NCBI RefSeq assembly: GCF_033705735.1
Contig: NZ_CP131131.1
Location: 1,612,001 to 1,676,000, forward strand
Length of the DNA: 64,000 bases
DNA from: Shinella zoogloeoides
Lineage (GTDB): Bacteria; Pseudomonadota; Alphaproteobacteria; Rhizobiales; Rhizobiaceae
Reading direction: 5' to 3'
The notes below the pieces were generated by a model, which ran no database searches, was not told the origin of the DNA, and was given only the letters and a program-made list of their open reading frames with translations. Below, one piece after another: positions 43,550 through 51,748 of this stretch; positions within the stretch are counted from its first letter, which is position 1; each line of letters starts with the position of its first letter. Position numbers and translations under genes: made by a program.

Positions 43550-44719
43550 ATGAGCAAGTCCGACCAGCCCCTCGATTTCCTCTGGTTCATCCCCAGTTCC
43601 GGCGATGGCGCCTATCTCGGTTCCGATGAGCTCGCCCGTTCGCCTGATCCGGGCTATCTGCGCGAGATCGCCGTCGCCGCCGACCGGCTCGGCTATTCCG
43701 GCGTGCTCATCCCGGTCGGGGCAGCGTGCGAGGAATCCTTCGTCCTCGCCGCCGATCTTGCCGCCCGCACCGAGAGGCTGAAGTTCCTTGTGGCGATCCG
43801 CCCCGGCACCGCGACGCCGGCCTATTACGCCCGCCTTGCCGCAACGCTCGACCGCGTGTCGAACGGCCGTCTCCTCCTCAACATCGTGGTGGGCGGCAGC
43901 GCGCAGGAACTGGCCGGCGACGGCATCTTCCTGCCGCATGACGAGCGCTACGACCATGCCGCCGAATTCTTCCAGGTCTTCAACGAGCTGATCGAGACGG
44001 GCCGTTCCACGCTCGACGGCAAGTACATCAAGGCGATCGATGCGAAGCTCGGCCTGCCGCCGGTGCAGCAGCCGCGCCCGCCGATCTATTTCGGCGGCTC
44101 GTCCGATGCGGCGATCGATTTTGCCGGTGGCCTCGTCGACAAGTATCTCACCTGGGGCGAACCGCCGGCGCAGGTGGCCGGGAAAATCGCCCATGCCCGC
44201 AAGGCCGCGGCCGCGAAAGGCCGGGAAGCCTCCTTCGGCATCCGCCTGCATTTCATCGTCCGCGAGACGGACGAGGAGGCGTGGGAGGCCGCCGACCGGC
44301 TGATCTCGAAGCTTTCCGACGACGCCATCGCCGCCGCGCAGGAGACGCTGACGAAGAACTCCGATTCCGTCGGCCAGGCGCGCATGGTGGCGCTGCACAA
44401 CGGCCGGCGCGACAGGCTGGAGGTCTCACCGAACCTGTGGGCCGGCATCGGCCTCGTGCGCTCGGGCGCCGGCACCGCCCTCGTCGGCTCGCCGAAGACG
44501 GTGGCCGCGCGGCTGCGCGAATACCAGGCGCTCGGCATCGACACGGTCATCGCTTCGGGCTACCCGCATGTCGAGGAGGCCTACCGCGTCTCCGAGCTGC
44601 TCTTCCCCGAACTCGGCCTGCCCGGCCCCCATGGCCAGCTCCGCTCCTCCTTCGGCGACCGGCAGGTCTTCGGCGGCGGCGGACATGCCGGCAATGTCAA
44701 GCTGACATCGGCCTCCTGA
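43550..44719 (+). CDS. ssuD: FMNH2-dependent alkanesulfonate monooxygenase
   Basis: The 389-residue luciferase-fold enzyme matches SsuD (381 in E. coli): [16 protein letters not shown] at the start, [37 protein letters not shown] and the [15 protein letters not shown] segment. It releases sulfite from alkanesulfonates using reduced FMN from a partner reductase, which is not encoded beside it here. It has its own promoter with motif site 4. The import genes for its substrate are probably those at 38988-41817. Confidence 0.93.
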   Translation: MSKSDQPLDFLWFIPSSGDGAYLGSDELARSPDPGYLREIAVAADRLGYSGVLIPVGAACEESFVLAADLAARTERLKFLVAIRPGTATPAYYARLAATLDRVSNGRLLLNIVVGGSAQELAGDGIFLPHDERYDHAAEFFQVFNELIETGRSTLDGKYIKAIDAKLGLPPVQQPRPPIYFGGSSDAAIDFAGGLVDKYLTWGEPPAQVAGKIAHARKAAAAKGREASFGIRLHFIVRETDEEAWEAADRLISKLSDDAIAAAQETLTKNSDSVGQARMVALHNGRRDRLEVSPNLWAGIGLVRSGAGTALVGSPKTVAARLREYQALGIDTVIASGYPHVEEAYRVSELLFPELGLPGPHGQLRSSFGDRQVFGGGGHAGNVKLTSAS

Positions 44720-44818
44720 ACGATGAGGCAAGGCGCCTGTCTTGGCGCGCGCCCGGCCGGGCGATATAAGGCGGTCCGCACCCTTCGTTCGACCGCCCTC
44801 CCGCCCGGCTCCAGGACA

Positions 44819-45358
44819 ATGACGACCATTCCGGTAGTAGAAACAGACCGCCTGCTGCTGCGCGGCTTCCGACCCGACGATCTCGACGCCATGGCCGCTA
44901 TGTGGGTGATGCCCGAGGTCGTGCGCTATATCGGCGGCGTTCCGCAGACGCGCGAGCAATGCTGGGTCCGCCTTCTCCGGCAGATCGGCATGTGGAGCGT
45001 CATGGGCTTCGGCTTCTGGGCGATCACGGAGCGGGCAACGGGCGCGCTGATCGGTGAAGGTGGCTTCCATGAGATGCACCGCACCATGGACCCCAGCATC
45101 GCGGGCACGATGGAGGCCGGCTGGGGCCTGATGCCCGCCTGGCACGGACGCGGCTATGCCAGCGAGGCGCTGGACGCCATGCTGACCTGGGCCGACGCGA
45201 CCCATCGCGGCAAACCCGTCACCTGCATCATCGCCCCCGAGAACGCGCCCTCCATGCGGCTTGCCCGCAGGCACGGCTTTGCGGAATTCGCGCGCACCCT
45301 GTACCAGGATAGCGAGATCGCGGTCTTCCGTCGCCTCGAAGGGCCGAACGCGGCTTGA
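44819..45358 (+). CDS. GNAT-family N-acetyltransferase (RimJ/RimL type)
   Basis: The 179-residue protein has the RimJ-like pattern: ETDRLLLRGFRPDDLDAM at the N-terminus, the acetyl-CoA pyrophosphate loop in AWHGRGYASEALDAML, and APENAPSMRLARRHGF towards the end. The acceptor could be a ribosomal protein, antibiotic or small amine; it cannot be told from sequence. The start at 44819 gives MTTIPVVETDRL. It appears to be a single gene, with a hairpin at 45380-45404 after it. Confidence 0.88.
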   Translation: MTTIPVVETDRLLLRGFRPDDLDAMAAMWVMPEVVRYIGGVPQTREQCWVRLLRQIGMWSVMGFGFWAITERATGALIGEGGFHEMHRTMDPSIAGTMEAGWGLMPAWHGRGYASEALDAMLTWADATHRGKPVTCIIAPENAPSMRLARRHGFAEFARTLYQDSEIAVFRRLEGPNAA

Positions 45359-45379
45359 GCCTCGACGCCCCGAACGATA

Positions 45380-45404
45380 AAGGCCCGCCGGGAGGGCGGG
45401 CCTT
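45380..45404. terminator. Bidirectional hairpin terminator
   Basis: AAGGCCCGCC pairs with GGCGGGCCTT over 10 bp with a 5-nt loop. It lies between the convergent acetyltransferase gene and the secreted-protein gene. The minus strand continues TTTATCGTT, giving a short U-rich tail; the plus side has none. Confidence 0.7.
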
Positions 45405-45433
45405 CGTCATGCGATAGGATACCTTGACCGCGA

Positions 45434-45889
45434 TCAGCCGCCGGCCTTCAGGGCCGCGCTGCAAAGGCTCCAGTAGCCGCCGCCCTTCTGGATCCATTTC
45501 AGGTCGTTGAGCGTGCCGGCATCCTTGTTGACGTGATAGGAGTCCACGCAGGTCTTCAGACGACCCTTCGCCGGGGTCTCACCGGCATATTTCTTGTCGA
45601 CGGCCTTCGGGAAGCTGACGCCCTTCGGCGCTTTCACCTTCGCCTTGGCCGGTTCCTTCTCGGTCGTCGCCGCAACGGCCTTGTTATCGGCGTCGTCTTC
45701 CTTGGCGGCATCCGCGCCGCAGAACTTCGCGCGGAAATCGTTCCACTTGACGTCCTTGGCGGAGCCGTCGGCCTTGGCGGCCTGATATTTGGTGCTGCAT
45801 TCCTTCATCGTGAGAGCGGAAGCAGGGCTGACGAAAGCCATGGAAGCCAGGAGTGCTCCCGCAGCCATAAGCGTGACACGTTCGAACAT
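45434..45889 (-). CDS. Secreted four-cysteine protein of unknown function
   Basis: The 151-residue product starts with a Sec signal peptide (MFERVTLMAAGALLASMAFVSPASA). The mature part holds four cysteines in two pairs, MKECSTKYQAAK with FRAKFCG and LKTCVDSYHV with YWSLCSAAL. They flank a lysine/alanine-rich linker. Each half has the same plan (Cys, a Tyr, then an amphipathic stretch, then Trp and Cys), which suggests an ancient duplication with two disulfides. I do not recognise a named family beyond uncharacterised rhizobial proteins. The start at 45889 is chosen for the signal peptide. Confidence 0.8.
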   Translation of the reverse strand: MFERVTLMAAGALLASMAFVSPASALTMKECSTKYQAAKADGSAKDVKWNDFRAKFCGADAAKEDDADNKAVAATTEKEPAKAKVKAPKGVSFPKAVDKKYAGETPAKGRLKTCVDSYHVNKDAGTLNDLKWIQKGGGYWSLCSAALKAGG

Positions 45890-45935
45890 GGATTTAGCCT
45901 CGATTGAATCGTGATGTCTGCGAAGGCCGCCCGGC

Positions 45936-46283
45936 TCAGGAGGGCAGCGTTCCATTCGGCGTGGCGGCATCGACCGCCTTGGGGAGATATTGCGCGAGAA
46001 GCGTCGGCACCTCGCTCAGATCGACCCCGAATGTCTTGGCCAGGTTCTGAAGTTGCGTTGAAGAGAGGGCTTGCTGGATCTGCTCGGCAGAAACCGGAAG
46101 ATTCTCACCGGTCCCGACCCAGGATGTGACCTGTTCGCTGAGGCCCGCCGAATGCAGCTGCGCGAGAACCCCGTCGAGACCGCCCGCGTTCTCGAACATC
46201 TGCGTGGCGACCGCCCCGAGATTCACGTCCTTGCCCTGCAATACATCGGTCAGCACCGATCCCAGCCCATCGAACAATCCCAT
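45936..46283 (-). CDS. YidB/DUF937-family protein
   Basis: The 115-residue protein begins MGLFDGLGSVLTDVLQG and contains GLDGVLAQLHSAGLSEQVTSWVGTGEN, followed by LPVSAEQIQQAL. This is the usual pattern of the YidB/DUF937 family, small helical proteins of unknown role. GAAGGAGAC precedes the ATG at 46283. It lies just upstream of the secreted-protein gene on the same strand (46-base gap), but nothing links their jobs. Confidence 0.88.
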   Translation of the reverse strand: MGLFDGLGSVLTDVLQGKDVNLGAVATQMFENAGGLDGVLAQLHSAGLSEQVTSWVGTGENLPVSAEQIQQALSSTQLQNLAKTFGVDLSEVPTLLAQYLPKAVDAATPNGTLPS

Positions 46284-46685
46284 TGCGGATGTCTCCTTCC
46301 ATTGCTGCGGACAGCTATTCCTAGCACCGGCAAAACCCGTCCGCAAACGCGCAAATACGGCAGGCGAGACCTGCCCGTCACGCGCGGGCGCCGGAATTTT
46401 CCCGTCCGCCCGCATCGTCCCTCCAAACAACCATGCGGCGAAAATTCGGACAAATTTATGGAGAGTTCATGGCAGCACCCCGGCAGCGTCGATCTCCTCT
46501 GCGGTAAAGCCCCGCGGCAAGGGACCGACTCGCGCGCGCCAACAGGCAACGCGCCATGAAACGACGGGGCATTTCGCCACCTCATCTTGAACCGAAGGTT
46601 GAAAGTCTTGTGCGCTTTCCGTGAAGACACCATGCGGGAAAGCGAGCAGTGCGCCGCCAAGCATTTGACATTTCTGCATTATCGC

Positions 46686-46709
46686 CCTTGCGGGATTATC
46701 TCCGCAAGG
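46686..46709. promoter_or_regulatory. Inverted repeat upstream of the NCS1 transporter
   Basis: CCTTGCGG and CCGCAAGG form a perfect 8-bp inverted repeat around GATTATCT. It could be an operator or a small hairpin in the leader, about 110-130 bases before the transporter start. Confidence 0.4.
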
Positions 46710-46729
46710 CGCCCGGACAAGGCCGCAGT

Positions 46730-46744
46730 ACCGAACGGTTCGGT
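46730..46744. promoter_or_regulatory. 15-bp palindrome upstream of the NCS1 transporter
   Basis: ACCGAAC-G-GTTCGGT is a perfect palindrome with 7-bp arms, about 75 bases before the transporter ATG and just ahead of a TTGACA hexamer. The form suits a GntR- or TetR-type repressor, but none is encoded beside it. Confidence 0.45.
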
Positions 46745-46819
46745 TCGGCATTGACACAGGCATGACTGTAGGATCACTTTCCATAGGCACAGGGTTCATT
46801 ACGTCAAGAGGGGAAAACA

Positions 46820-48271
46820 ATGACGATACCACCCGGTGCATCTCCGCAATTGTACAACGAGGACCTCGCGCCCGCCGAAAAGCGCAACTGGGGCGCCTTC
46901 TCGATCTTCAACGTCTGGACATCGGACGTGCACAGCCTCTGGGGCTACTATCTCGCCGCCAGCCTCTTTCTCTTCTGCGGCAGCTTCGTCAACTTCCTGC
47001 TCGCGATCGGCATCGGCTCGCTGGTCATCTTCGTGCTCATGCACATGGTCGGCCTTGCCGGCGTGCGCACGGGCGTGCCCTTCCCGGTTCTCGCCCGTGC
47101 CTCCTTCGGCATCTGGGGCGCGAATTTCCCGGCGCTGGTGCGCGCCATCGTCGCCTGCTTCTGGTACGGCGCGCAGACCGCGGCGGCCTCGGGCGCCATC
47201 GTCGCACTGCTCATCCGCAACGAGAGCATCCTGCAGTTCCACCAGTCCAGCCACATGCTCGGTCATTCGACGCTGGAGCTGATCTGCTACGTCATCGTCT
47301 GGGGCCTGCAGCTCCTCATCATCCAGAACGGCATGGAAACGGTGCGCAAGTTCCAGGACTGGGCCGGCCCGGCCGTCTGGATCATGATGCTGCTGCTCGC
47401 CGTCTATCTCGTCGTCAAATCCGGCGGCTTCTCCTTCAACCACACGATCCCGATGGACGTGCTGCTCGAGAAGACCAAGGATGCGGGCGTGCCGGGCACG
47501 CCGGGATCCTTCGCCGCGCTGACGGCGGTCGCCGCGATCTGGGTGACCTATTTCTCGGCGCTCTACCTCAACTTCTGCGATTTCTCGCGCTATTGCCCGA
47601 GCGAACGCTCGCTGACGGTCGGCAATCTCTGGGGCCTGCCGGTCAACCTGATCCTCTTCTCGCTGGTCGCCGGCGTCACCACCATCGCCGCCTATAACGT
47701 CTATGGCGAGGTGTTGCTCTATCCCGACCAGATCTCGGCCAAGTTCGACAGCATCTTCCTGGCGCTGCTCGCCGCGCTCACCTTCGCGGTGGCGACGCTC
47801 GGCATCAACGTCGTCGCCAACTTCGTTTCGCCGGCCTTCGACTTCGCCAACGTCTTCCCCAAGCATATCGACTTCAAGCGGGGCGGCTATATCGCGGCGC
47901 TGATCGCGCTGGTGCTCTATCCGTTCGCGCCCTGGGAAGGCGGGGCTGCCCATTTCGTCAACATGGTCGGCAACACGATGGGCCCGATCTTCGGCGTGAT
48001 GATGGTCGACTACTACCTCATCCGCAAAGGCCGGGTGAATGTCGAGGCGCTCTACCGCGAGGACGGCGAGTTCCGCTTCGAGAACGGCTGGCACGTCAAT
48101 GCGCTGATCGCCGCCGGCATCGGCATCGTCTTCTCGTCGATCCTGCCGGGCCTGACCTCCATCATGCCGTCCTGGTGGGGCGTCTACGGCTGGTTCTTCG
48201 GCGTCGCCATCGCGGGCGTGATCTACTACGCCCTGCGCTCGGCACGCGCCGGCAAGCCGCTGCCGGCCTGA
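46820..48271 (+). CDS. NCS1-family nucleobase/hydantoin:cation symporter
   Basis: The 483-residue protein has about 12 membrane segments and NCS1 features: NEDLAPAEKRNWGAFSIFNV before helix 1, the inter-helix motif GVPFPVLARASFGIWGANFP, and a conserved ALYLNFCDFSRYCPS. Members import cytosine, uracil, allantoin or hydantoins with sodium or protons. The substrate cannot be fixed here. Given the hydantoinase-like gene at 11663, a hydantoin is possible, but that gene has its own importer and is 33 kb away. AAGAGGGG precedes the ATG. It appears to be a single gene. Confidence 0.9.
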   Translation: MTIPPGASPQLYNEDLAPAEKRNWGAFSIFNVWTSDVHSLWGYYLAASLFLFCGSFVNFLLAIGIGSLVIFVLMHMVGLAGVRTGVPFPVLARASFGIWGANFPALVRAIVACFWYGAQTAAASGAIVALLIRNESILQFHQSSHMLGHSTLELICYVIVWGLQLLIIQNGMETVRKFQDWAGPAVWIMMLLLAVYLVVKSGGFSFNHTIPMDVLLEKTKDAGVPGTPGSFAALTAVAAIWVTYFSALYLNFCDFSRYCPSERSLTVGNLWGLPVNLILFSLVAGVTTIAAYNVYGEVLLYPDQISAKFDSIFLALLAALTFAVATLGINVVANFVSPAFDFANVFPKHIDFKRGGYIAALIALVLYPFAPWEGGAAHFVNMVGNTMGPIFGVMMVDYYLIRKGRVNVEALYREDGEFRFENGWHVNALIAAGIGIVFSSILPGLTSIMPSWWGVYGWFFGVAIAGVIYYALRSARAGKPLPA

Positions 48272-48457
48272 CGGGACTTCCCCGCGGGACGGGCGGCCTG
48301 CCGCACCGTCCCCGACTCCGGATCGGGGGTATCACGCTCCCGATCCCTTTCGCGTCACGGCCCGCCGCCGGGGATAGAGCCCGCGTATCTTTCCCGTCCA
48401 TAGTGACTTTGCGCCGCGAAACTGGCTATGCTTCCGCCGACCAGAAGGATGGATTGC

Positions 48458-49363
48458 ATGACCGAGAAATCTCCGAACGACAATTTCCCCGCCGGCTACG
48501 AACCGGCCGAAGTGTGGACCTGGGACAAGGGAAACGGCGGCACTTTCGCCAATATCAACCGCCCCGTCGCCGGCCCGACGCATGACAAGGCGCTGCCCGT
48601 CGGCAAGCACCCGCTGCAGCTCTATTCGCTCGCCACACCCAACGGCGTGAAGGTGACGATCATGCTGGAGGAGCTGCTGGCCGCCGGCCATGCGGGCGCC
48701 GAATACGACGCCTGGCCCATCCGCATCGGCGATGGCGACCAGTTCGGCTCCGGCTTCGTCGACGTCAATCCGAACTCGAAGATCCCGGCGCTGATGGACC
48801 ATGCGCCGAAGGACGGCGGCAAGCCGCTGCGCGTCTTCGAATCCGCCTCGATCCTGCTCTATCTCGCCGAGAAGTTCGGCGCCTTCCTGCCGGCCGAGCT
48901 GCGTGCCCGCACCGAGGCGATCAACTGGCTGTTCTGGCAGATGGGTTCCGCCCCCTTCCTCGGCGGCGGCTTCGGCCATTTCTATGCCTATGCGCCGATC
49001 CGCATCAAATATGCGATCGACCGCTATGCCATGGAAGTCAAGCGCCAGCTCGACGTGCTGGACCGCCATCTCGCCGACAACCGCTTCATGGCCGGCGCCG
49101 ACTACACCATCGCCGACATGGCGATCTGGCCCTGGTACGGCAGCCTTGCGCAGAACAAGCAGTACGGCAATGCCGGCACGTTCCTCGAAGTCGAGAGCTA
49201 CAGGAACGTCCAGCGCTGGACGGCGGAGATCGCCGCCCGCCCGGCGGTGCAGCGCGGCCGCATGGTCAACCGCCTCACCGGCGACCCGTCGGAGCAGCTG
49301 CACGAGCGGCACGACGCCTCCGACTTCGACACGCAGACCGAGGACAAGCGCGGCAGAGCGTAG
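48458..49363 (+). CDS. yghU: Glutathione S-transferase, YghU (nu-class) type
   Basis: The 301-residue protein matches YghU, with the N-terminal extension FPAGYEPAEVWTWDKGNGG before the thioredoxin-like domain. Further YghU-like segments are LYSLATPNGVKVTIMLEELL, NPNSKIPAL and the SAPFLGGGFGHFYAYAP helix region. Nu-class enzymes bind two glutathiones and act as disulfide-bond reductases or peroxidases. The start at 48458 has AGAAGGAT upstream. It lies 11 bases before a small gene of unknown function, probably the same transcript. Confidence 0.92.
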   Translation: MTEKSPNDNFPAGYEPAEVWTWDKGNGGTFANINRPVAGPTHDKALPVGKHPLQLYSLATPNGVKVTIMLEELLAAGHAGAEYDAWPIRIGDGDQFGSGFVDVNPNSKIPALMDHAPKDGGKPLRVFESASILLYLAEKFGAFLPAELRARTEAINWLFWQMGSAPFLGGGFGHFYAYAPIRIKYAIDRYAMEVKRQLDVLDRHLADNRFMAGADYTIADMAIWPWYGSLAQNKQYGNAGTFLEVESYRNVQRWTAEIAARPAVQRGRMVNRLTGDPSEQLHERHDASDFDTQTEDKRGRA

Positions 49364-49374
49364 GAAGAATCGAC

Positions 49375-49752
49375 ATGGCAAACCTGCCCGACATGACCAA
49401 GCACCGCGGCTTTCCCTCCGGCATGCCGGGGACCGGCGTGCAGTTCACCATCCGCCGCGCCAATCCGCGCGGCGTGACGCCCATCAAGGCGCTGCCCCGG
49501 CGCGCCCGGCCGGGCACGGCGGAACACCGCATCGACGCGGCGTTCCTGCATGCCCTCTGGCATCATTTCGGCGACGAGCCCTTCGAGCGGGGCAATCTCG
49601 ACGCCGCGCGCCTCAGCCTGCTCTTCGGCCGCGAGGTCGTGCCGGCGGAGAAGGATTTCGATCCGCTCTCCTACGAGGCCATGCTGATGATCGACGAGCG
49701 GGTCGCCCGCCAGAGCTTCCCGGAATCCTTCGAGGACGTGTTCGAGGTCTGA
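49375..49752 (+). CDS. Conserved-looking hypothetical protein after yghU
   Basis: The 125-residue protein is not recognised. It has a basic, proline- and glycine-rich first half (FTIRRANPRGVTPIK, LPRRARPGT). The acidic helical second half includes DAAFLHALWHHFGDEPFERG and ends EDVFEV. There is no signal peptide or membrane segment. AGGAAGAATC precedes the ATG, and codon use follows the neighbours. It follows yghU by 11 bases and converges on the ATPase gene at 49764 with only 11 bases between stop codons. Confidence 0.65.
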   Translation: MANLPDMTKHRGFPSGMPGTGVQFTIRRANPRGVTPIKALPRRARPGTAEHRIDAAFLHALWHHFGDEPFERGNLDAARLSLLFGREVVPAEKDFDPLSYEAMLMIDERVARQSFPESFEDVFEV

Positions 49753-49763
49753 CGCGCGGCGGC

Positions 49764-50828
49764 TCAGTTGAGCCGCTGCTCCGTTTCCGCGTCGAAGACG
49801 TGGAGGGCGGCAGGATCGACGGTGAGGAACACATCCCCGCCCGCCTCGATGCGGGCCGAGGCGGGGAGCGCCGCGACGAGGCGCTGGCCGCCGACCGTGA
49901 CGGTGACGATGCGCTCCGGCCCGGTCAGTTCGGCGACCTCGCAGCGCGCGGCAAGGCGCAGCCCCTCGCCGCCGGTCCTGACGGCCTCAGGGCGCAGGCC
50001 GAGCACCAGCTTGCGCCCCGGCGCGAGCCTTTCCAGCCCCGGAACCGCAAGCACGATATCCGTCCCTTCGACCTTCACCCCGTCCGGCCCGGCGGTGGCG
50101 GCAAGGAGGTTCATCGGCGGCGCGCCGACGAAGGTCGCGACATAGAGCGTCGCCGGCCGGTCGTAGATCGCTTCCGGCGTGTCGAGCTGCTCGATGCGGC
50201 CGTTCCGCATCACGGCGATGCGCGTCGCCAGCGTCATCGCCTCGATCTGGTCATGGGTGACATAGACGACGGTCGTCCTCGTCATCTGGTGCAGGCGCTT
50301 CAGCTCCGTGCGCATCTCCATGCGCAGCTTGGCATCGAGGTTGGAGAGCGGTTCGTCGAAGAGGAAGATCTTCGGGTTGCGCACCAGCGCGCGGCCGATG
50401 GCGACGCGCTGGCGCTGGCCGCCGGAAAGCTGGCCGGGCTTGCGCTCGAGAAGATTCTCGATCTGGAGGAGCCTTGCCGTCTCCTCCACCGCGCGGTCGC
50501 GCTCGGCCTTGGCCACCTTGCGCATTTCCAGGCCGAAGCCGATGTTCCGGTGCACCGTGAGGTTGGGATAGAGCGCATAGGACTGGAACACCATGGCGAT
50601 GTCCCGGTCCTTCGGATGCATGCCGACGATGGAGCGGCCGTCGATGCGGATATCGCCGCTCGTCGGCTCGGCAAGGCCGGCGATGATGTTGAGCAGCGTG
50701 GACTTGCCGCAGCCCGACGCGCCGAGCAGCACGAGGAACTCGCCGCTTTCCAGCGCGATATCGATACCCTTCAGCGTCTCGACGGCGCCGTAGTTCTTGC
50801 GGATGGCCTCGATGGTCAGCGTGCTCAT
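49764..50828 (-). CDS. Sugar-type ABC transporter ATP-binding protein (UgpC/MalK type)
   Basis: The 354-residue ATPase has Walker A GASGCGKST, signature LSGGQRQR and Walker B IFLFDEPLSNLD. It also has the C-terminal OB-fold (TOBE) domain that marks the MalK/UgpC class, with VGAPPMNLLAA in the link region. It is the last gene of a sugar-uptake operon, and its start overlaps the kinase stop by four bases. It probably drives the permeases at 52768 and 53613. Confidence 0.92.
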   Translation of the reverse strand: MSTLTIEAIRKNYGAVETLKGIDIALESGEFLVLLGASGCGKSTLLNIIAGLAEPTSGDIRIDGRSIVGMHPKDRDIAMVFQSYALYPNLTVHRNIGFGLEMRKVAKAERDRAVEETARLLQIENLLERKPGQLSGGQRQRVAIGRALVRNPKIFLFDEPLSNLDAKLRMEMRTELKRLHQMTRTTVVYVTHDQIEAMTLATRIAVMRNGRIEQLDTPEAIYDRPATLYVATFVGAPPMNLLAATAGPDGVKVEGTDIVLAVPGLERLAPGRKLVLGLRPEAVRTGGEGLRLAARCEVAELTGPERIVTVTVGGQRLVAALPASARIEAGGDVFLTVDPAALHVFDAETEQRLN

Positions 50829-51748
50829 GCCGGTCCTTTCTCGGCGGTCGGGACATACCGCCTCGGATGGGTGGAAATCGCCGTGGAGGCGACGGTCGTG
50901 CCGGCCGCAAGGCTCGCTTCCAGCCCCCTGCCCCCGGCATAGGCGGCAAGGAACGCCGCATTGAAGACGTCGCCGGCGCCGATCGTGTCGACCACCGCGA
51001 CCTGCGGGGCCTCGGCCCGCAAGAGCCCGCCATCCGCATCGACGGCGATGGCGCCCTTCGGCCCGCATTTCACGACGACGACGGCGTCCTCCGGCATGCC
51101 CCGCTGCAGGATGCGGCCGGCCTCCGCCGGATCGGCGACGCCGGCAAGGCTCGTCGTCTCCACCTCGTTGAAGAGGGCGATGCGGCAGTGCGACAGCCAG
51201 CCTTTCGCCGCCGCCCGGTTGCTTTCCGTCCAGCCGTGCAGCGGCCAGCCGGTATCGAGCGCGACGGCGATGCCGTAGCGGTCCGCCCAGTCGAAGAAGC
51301 GGTCGTAGTCCTCCACCAGCCGGTCGGTGAGGAAGGAGCCGCACAGAAGCGCGATGCCACCAGCAAGGCGCGAACCGTCGAGCACCGCGAAGACATCCTC
51401 CAGGCTGAAGAGCGGCAGGTGCCCCCGCGTCGTGAAGAAGGTGCGCTCGCCATCCGGATGGGTGATGCCGACGGAAAGCGTCGTGCTGTCGCCGTGCACC
51501 GGCCAGTTTCGCGCCCGCTCGCCGAAGCCTTCCGCAAGCCAGGCGCCGAAGCGGTCGCTGCCGATGCTGGCGGCGATCTCGAAGGGTGTGCCGAGCGCCA
51601 TCCAGGCAAGCGCCGCATTGCCGGCGGAGCCGCCGACACGCAACTCGTCATGATCGACGATGATCTCCGTACCCGGCTGCGGCCAGGGCGCGGCCGGGCC
51701 CATGATCAGGTCGACATTGACGTTTCCGACGACGGCAAGCGGTCTCAC
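50825..51748 (-). CDS. PfkB-family carbohydrate kinase (GTG start)
   Basis: The 307-residue kinase has the PfkB first signature region VGGSAGNAALAWMALG and the second with the catalytic aspartate in DTIGAGDVFNAAFLA. The best start is a GTG at 51748, directly after the SIS-gene stop; no in-frame ATG precedes it. It would phosphorylate an imported sugar or sugar-amine. Together with the SIS-domain protein it resembles the FrlD-FrlB pair, in which the kinase acts first and the SIS enzyme cleaves the phosphorylated Amadori product. Confidence 0.88.
   Translation of the reverse strand: MRPLAVVGNVNVDLIMGPAAPWPQPGTEIIVDHDELRVGGSAGNAALAWMALGTPFEIAASIGSDRFGAWLAEGFGERARNWPVHGDSTTLSVGITHPDGERTFFTTRGHLPLFSLEDVFAVLDGSRLAGGIALLCGSFLTDRLVEDYDRFFDWADRYGIAVALDTGWPLHGWTESNRAAAKGWLSHCRIALFNEVETTSLAGVADPAEAGRILQRGMPEDAVVVVKCGPKGAIAVDADGGLLRAEAPQVAVVDTIGAGDVFNAAFLAAYAGGRGLEASLAAGTTVASTAISTHPRRYVPTAEKGPA

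Larger units (their letters stand above)
46284..46819. other. 536-base stretch without a convincing gene
   Basis: Open frames here are short, lack ribosome sites and look like chance in GC-rich DNA. The left end is the promoter side of the DUF937 gene. The right end contains two symmetric elements upstream of the NCS1 transporter (46686-46709 and 46730-46744) and a TTGACA-like hexamer just after the second. No RNA gene was recognised. Confidence 0.6.

Noticed and set aside
46438-46660. Possible small gene on either strand in the 536-base gap
   Set aside because: The frames lack ribosome sites, have no recognisable motif and differ in composition from the neighbouring genes.
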